Assembly (NCBI GenBank): GCA_026770585.1
Contig: MU646390.1
Location: forward strand, 862,212 to 873,447
Direction of reading: 5' to 3'
DNA from: Baffinella frigidus
Taxonomy: Eukaryota; Cryptophyceae; Cryptomonadales; Baffinellaceae
Length of the DNA: 11,236 nt
Shown: piece after piece, positions 5,544 through 11,236 of the stretch
Layout of the letters: each line of letters starts with the position of its first letter
How positions within the stretch are numbered: position 1 is the stretch's first letter
Notes under the pieces: model-generated
Database searches by the model: none
Seen by the model: only the letters and a program-made list of their open reading frames with translations
Told to the model about the DNA's origin: nothing
Program-made: the position numbers and the translations under genes

Positions 5544-6073
5544 TAACCCTTTTTCAAATCTGAAAGCGCAGATCCTCGAGATTTGGTCAGCTCCAGATTC
5601 AGAACTGAGATTCTGCTAAAAAAAATCGAGCTGCGACAAAATCGTGATATCTTTACTACCGCGCCCGGAACCGCGCCCGGAGGGGGAAGTCCCCGAGCGT
5701 TTACGGTCCATCTAAGAGCTGTGATTAAAAGCATTTTTAAAAAGGAGGCCACAGGCCCACAACGATCACATTTCGATTACATATCAGGATACACTTCAGA
5801 TTCCATAAATACGCCTCATGGGTGAATAGACGGACATAGAGACGATATAGACTCCAAAAATGACCCAAAAATAGACTTTCTCGTCAGCAAAAGGTCGTTT
5901 TGTGTCCGTGATGAGAAAGGTCAGGACGTGTGGATTGACGTATTACGTCAAATGGCTCCAATGGCGGGGATTTAAGGGATTTCCCCCCCCGGGCGCGGCA
6001 CGCCAAAAAACATGATCTAAAGGGATTACCATAATGTTATTACTGAACTTCATAGCTGCAGGAGGATAAAAGG
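5544..6073. other. stretch without recognised gene or element
   Basis: I see no element boundaries here. Small items: a tandem accgcgcccgga pair near 5660-5681; a loose inverted pair gactttctcgtca / tgatgagaaaggtc (about 5873-5922); and a perfect 15-bp palindrome TGACGTATTACGTCA at 5935-5949, which contains two TGACGT bZIP-type half sites but has no gene nearby to regulate. An 80-codon plus-strand frame at 5583-5825 has no supporting features. Confidence 0.5.
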
Positions 6074-6221
6074 TAGTGTTCGGAACCGGAATTTTTCCCG
6101 GATACCGGTTTTTCGATATTAGTCAACTCGAGAAATTCCGGAGACCGGAGACTAAACGGAGACTGCACGGAGACCTGGGCAGGACCACTCGGTCCCGACT
6201 TTTTCCACGGAGACCGGAGAC

Positions 6222-6280
6222 TCAGAGGGGTACCTCGCTCATAAGAAACCGACCCCCCCCCCAGGACCACCGTAGGGCCC
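6222..6280 (-). mobile_element. family A MITE, left half only
   Basis: tcagaggggtacctcgctca, C-run, aggaccaccgtagggccc, and then an abrupt stop. The left flank (ccggagactcag) belongs to the F element, so the copy was inserted into F and later cut. Confidence 0.75.
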
Positions 6281-6417
6281 AATTTTTCGGCCAAATTTTG
6301 GCCGAAAAGTCAATTCATGCACTTTTGAAAATTTGAAAAATAGGTTCACAGGAAAGATCTGGTCAGGACAGGAAAGATCTGGTTTTCGGCATTTTGCCTC
6401 AGTCGCCGTTTGGGACC

Positions 6418-6612
6418 GTCTCTCCCGGGAAAAATCCCGGAGACCGGAGACCGTTTTTTTCCCGGAAAAAAAGTCGGACCGCGGGTTCTAGTGTCCCGGT
6501 TCCGAACACTACCGTTTGGTCTCTCCCGGGAAAAATCCCGGAGACCGGAGACCGTTTTTTTCCCGGAAAAAAAGTCGGACCGCGGGTTCTAGTGTCCCGG
6601 TTCCGAACACTA
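6418..6612 (+). repeat. 101-bp tandem duplication, two copies
   Basis: Units 6418-6518 and 6519-6612 are almost identical: gtctctcccgggaaaaatcc, cggagaccggagaccg, a T-run, cccggaaaaaaagtcggacc, gcgggttctagtgtcccggt and tccgaacacta. Near-identity implies a recent duplication of the right end of element F. Confidence 0.85.
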
Positions 6613-6675
6613 ATAAAAGGCCGACCGTCTTTTAAACATTCCCCGACTTTTAAAACCACCCAAATAATTCCTCTG

Positions 6676-6845
6676 ACGGCCTGAAAATGGGGTAGTTAGG
6701 CCTACGGGATTGCCTAGGACCTCCTACCGTAGGCCGAGGGATCCTAGGACCAAAGAGTCTCGGCCTACGGTAGGAGGTCCTACGAGCTCGTAGGCAATAC
6801 CGTAGGCCCAACTACGAATTCGTACCCCATTTTTCAGGAGGCCGT
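6676..6845. mobile_element. 170-bp near-perfect hairpin element
   Basis: Arms run from acggcctgaaaatggggta inward through aggcctacgg, attgcctaggacctcctacc and gtaggccgag to the loop ggatcctaggaccaaagagt, then back out to accccatttttcaggaggcc. The arms are extensively complementary with a few mismatches and small bulges. No coding capacity. The arms are rich in the CCTACCGTAGG word shared by families A, B and C. Confidence 0.8.
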
Positions 6846-7024
6846 TACCCTATTCCTATCCGGGGGAAGTGCGGTTAGAATCCGCTGCACACGGATAAGG
6901 TTGTATCACAAATCGATTAGATGGACTGTATCCGTGAATCTGTCAACTTTTAAAACTGGTCAACTAAATATATGTTGACTTATGACGGCTGTGCGAGAAG
7001 CCTCAATTTAATAGTTTCCGACTC

Positions 7025-7186
7025 CGCGAAGCAATAATGGCTCCAAGCCCCGTACAAATTTTGTATGGGACAAGACCATGGACACGACCGTGAAGTCGTT
7101 TAAATGTCCATGAAGGGTATTTTAGGGTCGTGTCCAATGTTTGGTACAAAATTTGTACCAGGGCTTGGAGCCATTATTGCTTCGCG
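7025..7186. mobile_element. 162-bp fold-back hairpin next to the main gene
   Basis: Left arm cgcgaagcaataatggctcc, aagcccc, gtacaaattttgta, then ggacacgacc; right arm is the complement ending gccattattgcttcgcg. The outer 25 bp are identical, so it is recent or well maintained. It ends about 16 bases before the possible ATG at 7202, so it lies in or at the 5' edge of the gene. The preceding 6846-7024 holds only a small stem (cacggata..tatccgtg, about 6888-6937). Confidence 0.8.
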
Positions 7187-7201
7187 AAGGCGTTGTGAAC
7201 T

Positions 7202-7281
7202 ATGAAATTCAAGCCTGATCTCTTGGGTCGTGAGCGCTTGCTGGGCGAGATGATGGAGGTTCGGCAGCTTCGTAGAGCCCA
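7202..7281 (+). CDS. possible 5' coding segment of the main gene, out of frame
   Basis: From ATG 7202 the sequence reads MKFKPDLLGRERLLGEMMEV and RQLRRAQ, ending at a TGA (7283-7285) that overlaps the ATG of the long frame. In the adjacent frame the next codons read NENWEDQFDG before the long frame takes over. The basic, amphipathic look suggests real protein sequence, but joining it to 7282-8361 needs two frame changes within about 30 bases. Either the annotated start at 7282 is right and this is 5' UTR, or a tiny intron or frameshift (decay or sequencing error) lies here. An in-frame TGA sits at 7196-7198 just upstream. Confidence 0.3.
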
Positions 7282-8361
7282 ATGAGAACTGGGAGGATCA
7301 GTTCGATGGCTGAAGGCGACGCGCCGTTCCACATCCCCACCACTCCCGCGGAGCCTAGCGACACGCTTGATGGTCTCATGCGAGGCGCCTCGGCTGTGGA
7401 CGCGGACGCGGGTGCGCCGGGCTCTCCGGGAAGCCAAATGGTCCACGCGCTCAACTCGCTGCTGCGGGAGCCCTCGGGGCAAGACGATGATGAGTTGACC
7501 CTCGGCCCCGCTGGGTTCAGCGGCCCCGTGCGCCCGGGGCCGGACCCTTTCGGGGACATCCAGTTCAAGTCTGTTTTTGCGGAGGAGGAGAATTCGATGG
7601 CGGCACTCAACTCGCAGATCCAGGAGGTTGTGCGGCAGGATGATATGGAGGTGCCACAGCCTCAGCGGGGCATGAACCTCGCGCACATGGTGCGTGCCCC
7701 ATCCACGATGTCGTGCGGCCCCTTGACTCCGACCCCCACGCGGGAATTTTGCATGAGCGACGACGCCGGGGCAATATACACCAGCAAGCTGAGCGCCTTT
7801 GCGGCACAGCCCCTTGCGCCCGAGTCATTGCGGCCGGGTCCCGGGGGTGCCATCAAGCAGGAGGCTCCTGCGGGGGCGCACGGCGGGGGTGGGGGCAGGC
7901 CGCCAACCCTTCGGGAGCCGTATCAAGAGGTCTGCGAAGCCCACACCCTGAGCCCTGAGTTGCAGCGCCCTAGCCCCCGGGCATGGCGAGCCCTGGTTGA
8001 GAATCCCCCTGACAAGGGGGATTCTCAACCGATTCTCAACCGGGGCTGGCGGCCACGTATATCCCTTGGCATGCTGCGCTTGCGCGGCGGTCGGGGGGGC
8101 GCGGGGTGTGCCGCCGCGCCAGTCATCCATGCAGCCACCGCCCCCCCGCCCCCCGGTGCCGCGCGCCTGATGGTGCACCAGGCGCAGGCACCCCCGGGCG
8201 CGCACGCGCCCGCCCAGGGCGCGCGCGGCAACGGCGCCATGGCGCTACCGATGGGGGGCGACGCGCGGCCACCGGGGGCGGGGGGCGCGCCACCGCCGCA
8301 GACGCACGAGCCGGGCGGGCTGCCGCCTCCGACGGTGCAGCCGTACGATATGCCGATGCAG
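7282..8361 (+). CDS. exon 1 of a Pro/Gly/Gln-rich low-complexity protein
   Basis: A 360-codon open stretch runs from ATG 7282 (or ATG 7306, giving MAEGD) to CAG at 8359-8361, immediately followed by GT. The frame continues to a stop at 8428 if unspliced. Residues 1-130 are acidic and mixed (VHALNSLLREPSGQDDDELT; FGDIQFKSVFAEEE), the most protein-like part. Residues 145-230 are Ser/Thr/Pro-rich with IKQE at 191-194, a SUMO-consensus-like motif, followed by a Gly run. Residues 270-360 are Ala/Gly/Pro-rich and end QPYDMPMQ. No catalytic domain or membrane segment is visible. Composition suggests a largely disordered nuclear regulator; this is inference, and I do not recognise the family. The segment 235-270 contains a hairpin-encoded stretch and may be an insertion or unspliced intron. 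GC content is far above that of the flanking repeats. Confidence 0.6.
7995..8041. repeat. 36-bp inverted repeat plus 11-bp tandem repeat inside the coding frame
   Basis: ggttgagaatccccct (7995-8010), a 3-base loop, then aagggggattctcaacc to 8030, followed by a second gattctcaacc (8031-8041). The frame stays open across it (ENPPDKGDSQPILNRG). This looks like a small insertion or footprint within exon 1. Confidence 0.75.
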
Positions 8362-8523
8362 GTGCGGGGGGGTGTGCTGCGTGCGGGTGCTCGGGCGCGG
8401 CTTTGCGGTGCTTGTGATAGGGCATGAAGGGTGTAGGATATGTTTGGATATGGAGGCCGCTCCGCGCAGAAAGTGAGGGCTGTGTGCGTGTGGGAAGAGG
8501 GGGGAGAGGCCGTGGGGTCGACG

Positions 8524-8555
8524 TGCCTACACCCTAAACCCTAAAGCCTAAAGCC
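8524..8555. repeat. interstitial telomere-like patch
   Basis: cctacaccctaaaccctaaa followed by gcctaaagcctgg: two exact CCCTAAA units and two degenerate ones, inside the putative intron. Confidence 0.7.
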
Positions 8556-8687
8556 TGGATTGCAGTAGGGTGGTCGCTTCGAGAATAGGGGTGGTCTGGA
8601 GAGGGGTGCCCCCCGTGCCCCCCCATGCTGTCACATGCACGTTGTGCCGCACCGTGCTCGGTGTGCGCCATCACTGTCTCACATCGC

Positions 8688-8780
8688 CACGAAGGGATCT
8701 TCGTCCCGAATTGGGCCACCTTTCCGTTACCTTATCCGTAGGAACCCCCCTATGTCCCTACGGGTTGCCTACCGTAGTCC
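8688..8780 (+). mobile_element. B element, interior fragment
   Basis: cacgaagggatcttcgtccc, gaattgggccacctttcc, gtaggaacccccctatgtcc and ctacgggttgcctaccgtag follow the same order as the 788-955 copy. The left terminus is degraded and the right half missing. Confidence 0.7.
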
Positions 8781-8872
8781 CCGCACTTTGCGCCAAGCCG
8801 CTGCGATGCGCCGCCGCACACCGCACCCTTCCTCGACCCGCATCCTATCCTCTAACCGCGCGCTGGTCCCAG

Positions 8873-8968
8873 CAGCACGGGATGCAGTACCCCGTGGACC
8901 CAGCGCGCGACTACCGGCAGCCGGACCAGCAGAGCATGGGGCAGGCGTTCTCGCACGGTTCGTACCAG
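8873..8968 (+). CDS. exon 2 of the Pro/Gly/Gln-rich protein
   Basis: 96 bases (32 codons) in phase 0 between a NAGNAG acceptor and CAG|GTACGA. It begins QHGMQYPVDPARDYRQPDQQ and continues SMGQAFSHGSYQ. The sequence is Gln- and Tyr-containing, in keeping with exon 1, and continues its frame exactly when spliced after 8361. If the alternative acceptor three bases downstream is used, the first Gln is lost. The exon tail with its donor is repeated at 9049-9104. Confidence 0.55.
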
Positions 8969-9104
8969 GTACGACCCCTCGCCGTAAATTCATAGTGACG
9001 CAACCGGGTGATTTTTGTAAAGCAACTCGTTCTGGTTTAGGGTGTATGCACGGTTCGTACCAGGTACGCCCCCTCGCCGTAAATCCCTTGCGCAACCCCC
9101 GTGT
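8952..9104 (+). repeat. partial duplication of the exon 2 tail, donor and start of intron
   Basis: 8953-9008 (gcacggttcgtaccaggtac, g(a/c)cccctcgccgtaaat, gcaacc) recurs at 9049-9104. Both copies retain a usable CAG|GTAC donor. The intervening 9009-9048 ends with tttagggtgtat. Confidence 0.8.
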
Positions 9105-9309
9105 GGCACGGCCTTGGCACGAGCGCGCGCCACGAGTGCACTAAGCGCCAGAAAATTTCACCTAAGTCAACCCCCCCTGAAAGCCAGCGCCTTAAGTCAA
9201 ATGCCTGCTCCCAGAGCAGGTCCATCTAAACGCAATGATAACTTACTGCCGAGGATCAGCTTTGTTGACTTGAAGTAAAACATCCTGGCTCGCAGTGTAG
9301 TGGGGGTGA

Positions 9310-9450
9310 TACGGACCACGCCAGAATGATCGAGGGAAACCGCCGCCTTATCCACCCCAGATTTGTCGTGGTTGACTTCATAATTCAAGGGGTTCCCCTT
9401 AAAAGATGTCAAACGTGGATGTTTCGATCCCCCTGGCGTGGTCGGTAGAC
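9310..9450. repeat. imperfect inverted repeat with a family G segment
   Basis: gaccacgccagaatgatcga (about 9316-9335) pairs with tcgatccccctggcgtggtc at about 9425-9444. Inside the right part, about 9381-9427 is the inverted relative of 3226-3271. Similar ccaccctgg(c/a)g words recur at 9459 and 9806, and tcgatcc..cctgg at 10233. The family is diffuse. Confidence 0.5.
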
Positions 9451-9485
9451 GTTTGCTCCACCCTGGCGTAACTGCAGCCATTGAC

Positions 9486-9637
9486 CTTATCTCAGAAAAG
9501 GAGTTCTAAAACTCGTTTTCTTAAGTCAACCCCCCTTCAAATATGTCAACTTATGCGTAGAGAAAAGAATAAGTTGACATATTTGAAGGGGAATTGATTT
9601 AAAAAAACGAGTTTTAGAACTCCTTTTCTGAGATAAG
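9486..9637. mobile_element. 152-bp near-perfect hairpin element
   Basis: Arms start cttatctcagaaaaggagtt and end with the exact complement; inner arms ccccttcaaatatgtcaact / agttgacatatttgaagggg close around tatgcgtagagaaaagaata. Only a few mismatches and a short bulge. It lies in putative intron 2 and is probably a palindromic MITE. Confidence 0.85.
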
Positions 9638-10086
9638 ACCGCCTCGTCACCTGTGTGGTTGCAACCAGCTCAACCTTCGCACAGTTGCCAAAGTGGGAGG
9701 GTGCACAGACATGAGGACCTCCTAGCGGTGCACTCTCTTGCAGCTCCCCGGACCGGGGCCTGCATCGGTGAACTCTCAGAACTCTCGCTATCTCTCGTGC
9801 TGTCCCACCCTGGAGGGGACTTGCGGCCAATCCCGAATAACCCTTTATCGCAAAAGTTGACAGGATTTGTACCACCAAAATACTTATACGACCATTTTGT
9901 ACCAGATCCCTTCATCACGGGGGACTGAGATCTCAGTCCATTCCAAGGGGAGTTGACTTAAGCATGCTCAAAATACCCCCACCCTGCCTCCAGGGTGGAG
10001 TGATCGAACCGTTGGGATTTAGGGTCCAGGGTCCAAGGTTTACTGAACGCTTGTTCTCCCTCGTGCGACCCTCCTGCGGCGGATTT
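9638..10086. other. intronic stretch without recognised feature
   Basis: Mixed sequence within putative intron 2. Small items only: caagttgac/gagttgactta words shared with other repeats, two ttgtacca words (about 9867 and 9897), and an inverted caccctgcctccagggtgg at about 9980-9998. Short reading frames on both strands show no family features. Confidence 0.5.
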
Positions 10087-10222
10087 CATACGCAAACACT
10101 TGTAATTTATAAACTGGATTTCAATCAAAATTACTACACGTCTGCTTTAATATCACTATTAAAGATCGTTTTGTGTAGTAAATTTATGAATCCAGTTTAT
10201 AAATTACAAGTGTTTGCGTATG
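10087..10222. mobile_element. family E fold-back, compact copy
   Basis: 136 bp; catacgcaaacacttgtaat, ttataaactggattt and the exact complement at the right end, with an inner pair attactacacg / tgtgtagtaaat. It shows what the 3444-4037 copy looked like before it was invaded. Confidence 0.85.
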
Positions 10223-10252
10223 AGATTGAGTTTCGATCCACCTGGTGTGGAG

Positions 10253-10360
10253 TACAGGAGTACTTCGCTCATAAGAACCCCCCCCCCCCCAGGACCACCG
10301 TAGGGCCCTAGGCATAGGCCTACTGTAGGGTCCCCAGGGGGAGGCGGTTTCTTATGAGCG
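10253..10360 (-). mobile_element. family A MITE, right terminus cut (reverse)
   Basis: Left end tacaggagtacttcgctcat, C-run, aggaccaccgtagggcccta, ctactgtagggtcc, then gcggtttcttatgagcg, where the match stops and gacgcgtgtgcag leads straight into exon 3. The last 15 bases of the terminus are lost at that junction. Confidence 0.8.
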
Positions 10361-10373
10361 GACGCGTGTGCAG

Positions 10374-10463
10374 CAGGGGTTCCCGCAGCCGTCCGCCATG
10401 CGGCCGACAGGCGCGACAGGGGGCGCCTTCTCGGCCTTGCACCCCGCCGCGCACCAGCCGCAG
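10374..10463 (+). CDS. exon 3 of the Pro/Gly/Gln-rich protein (candidate)
   Basis: 90 bases (30 codons) in phase 0, starting after a NAGNAG acceptor (gtgCAGCAG, AG at 10372-10373). It reads QGFPQPSAMRPTGATGGAFS and ALHPAAHQPQ. It again begins and ends with a CAG Gln codon and matches the composition of exons 1 and 2. The 3' boundary CAG|GCAACA would be a GC donor, weaker than consensus; alternatively the exon reads on into the satellite. Its 3' half is copied several times downstream. The gene's end is not seen in the window. Confidence 0.45.
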
Positions 10464-10474
10464 GCAACACCCCT

Positions 10475-11236
10475 GCACCCTACACCCTACACCCTGCCCC
10501 ATACACCCTACCCCGTACACCCTACTAAATACTGAACCCTCAGCCTTGCACCTCGCCGCGCACCAGCCGCAGGCGACACCCTGCCCCATATGACGATCAG
10601 TATCAGTCTACTCTCGATGTATACGTATGTATACGTATGTGTAGTGCTATGGTAGCTATGCCGTTTGGCACAGCTCCTACCCTCACTACCCTCACTACCC
10701 ACACACCCTACACCCTACCCCAGACACCCTACACACTAAACACTGAACCCTCAGCCTTGCACTCCGCCGCGCACCAGCTGCAGGCGACACCCTACCCCAT
10801 GCACCCTACACCCTACCCCATACACCCCGTACACCCTACCCCGTACACCCTACACCCTACCCCATACTACAACCTACCCCATGCACCCTACACCCTACCC
10901 CTTACTCTCCCTACACACTGAATACTGAACCCTCAGCCTTGCACCCCGCCGCGCACCAGCCGCAGGCAACACCCCTACACCCCAACCCATACACCTTAGA
11001 CACGAAATACTGAACCCTAAACCGGCGGCACCTTCGCAGCCTTGCCGCGCACCAGCCTTTTTTTGCCAAAAACGGACACGGGCAACACCCCTACACCCCA
11101 ACCCATACACCCTTCTTCTTCTTTATTAACCTCTTAAAGTCCCCAACCCATACACCATAAACCCTAACCCACACACCCTAAACCCTAAACCCTAACCCCT
11201 ACACCCTACACCCTAAACCCTAAACCCCAAACCAGA
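10475..11236. repeat. subtelomere-like minisatellite with exon-derived units
   Basis: Tandem variants of ccctacaccctaccccatac and related words fill most of this stretch. Embedded are four copies of the 3' part of exon 3 (about 10541-10580, 10752-10790, 10934-10975, 11022-11057), the first three preceded by (a)tactgaaccctcag or a close variant. The array passes into degenerate CCCTAAA repeats from about 11155. An island at 10588-10680, with a tatacgtatg tandem, interrupts it. Reading frames here are repeat by-products. Confidence 0.8.
11155..11236. repeat. degenerate CCCTAAA telomere-type repeat
   Basis: ataaaccctaacccacacac, then several ccctaaaccctaaaccctaa-type units mixed with ccctacaccctac. 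The unit is the plant/green-alga type (TTTAGGG on the other strand). The C-rich strand reads 5'-3' toward the window's right edge. Confidence 0.8.

Larger units (their letters stand above)
6074..6612. mobile_element. family F fold-back element
   Basis: Ends are tagtgttcggaaccgg at the left and ccggttccgaacacta at the right. Sub-terminal inverted words include ggtcccgactttttcc against ggaaaaaaagtcggacc, and ccggagaccggagac recurs in both halves. The middle contains half of a family A copy (6222-6280), a 25-bp hairpin at 6284-6308 (ttttcggccaaattttggcc..) and a tandem ggaaagatctggt pair near 6351-6383. Reading frames through it exist only because of the repeats. Confidence 0.6.
8362..8872 (+). 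other. putative intron 1 with telomere-like and B-family fragments
   Basis: Donor GTGCGG after CAG 8361. Acceptor is a NAGNAG (CCCAGCAG, AG at 8871-8872 or 8874-8875) after a pyrimidine-rich stretch. It contains ccctaaaccctaaagcctaa at about 8531-8550, a telomere-like patch, and a B-element interior at 8688-8780. Both junctions preserve phase 0. Confidence 0.5.

Noticed and set aside
6394-6684. Frames on both strands of about 90 codons
   Set aside because: They arise from the 101-bp tandem duplication; the peptide repeats with the DNA.
6870-6890. T-arm-like GCGG-TTAGAAT-CCGC, possible tRNA 3' half
   Set aside because: No acceptor stem, anticodon arm or D arm could be placed around it, and the stem does not extend to five pairs.
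6960-6980. TATA-like aactaaatatatg upstream of the main gene
   Set aside because: Distance to the possible start is over 200 bases, with a hairpin element in between; nothing else supports a promoter.
7927-8134. Possible intron in exon 1 (GAG|GTCTGC to ATGCAG)
   Set aside because: Splicing these sites breaks the reading frame shortly downstream, whereas the unspliced frame stays open to 8427.
8025-8425. Antisense and alternative frames of about 100 codons opposite exon 1
   Set aside because: Typical shadows of very GC-rich DNA (Arg/Ala/Pro-rich); the plus-strand frame is continuous and exon-compatible.
10475-11236. Regularly spaced repeats considered as CRISPR
   Set aside because: Units vary in length, spacers are themselves repetitive, and the sequence is a eukaryotic minisatellite.

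Overview
This is eukaryotic nuclear DNA from a repeat-dense region. There are no bacterial-style gene arrays, rRNA, tRNA or CRISPR. The coding signal is a few exon-like islands with GT..AG (one possible GC..AG) boundaries. The sequence is full of short inverted-repeat elements, and the right edge carries degenerate CCCTAAA (plant/green-alga type) telomere-like repeats. I infer a GC-rich microalga or another protist with a TTTAGGG-type telomere. A prasinophyte such as Cymbomonas is a hunch from the recurrent MSEVPLY-encoding terminal repeat and is not established.

Layout. 1-150: end of a possible small exon (66-145). 150-1350: repeats of a family called B here (TIR CCCACACAGCGGRCTACGAR), a linked GC-rich module B', and two fold-back hairpins (391-566, 618-773). 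992-2450: a segment bounded by ~200-bp imperfect inverted repeats (ACAGGCYCCACG.. / ..GCCTGT), filled with copies of family A (a ~122-bp TA-flanked MITE), family C (~103-bp, also TA-flanked) and family D (~125-bp). 2450-4345: more A, C and D copies, a CT-rich microsatellite, and a ~600-bp fold-back (family E) that has itself been invaded by a ~450-bp element. 4346-5543: a hairpin and an ~860-bp fold-back carrying a copy of A and a broken fragment of a host-like protein gene. 5544-6073: nothing recognised. 6074-7186: a fold-back with a 101-bp tandem duplication and two long hairpins.

7202-10463: the best gene candidate, plus strand. It encodes a Pro/Gly/Gln-rich low-complexity protein in at least three exons (7282-8361, 8873-8968, 10374-10463). 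All three exons are phase 0 and end in a CAG Gln codon, and exons 2 and 3 also begin with CAG. The introns are loaded with the same repeat families. The product is not recognised; its composition resembles a disordered transcriptional regulator, which is inference only.

10464-11236: a subtelomere-like minisatellite (CCCTACACCCTACCCC-type) in which the 3' part of the third exon has been copied about four times. It ends in degenerate CCCTAAA repeats. No set of genes here forms a pathway. The coherent biology is a community of nested, palindromic, non-autonomous DNA elements that have invaded, duplicated and captured pieces of genes.
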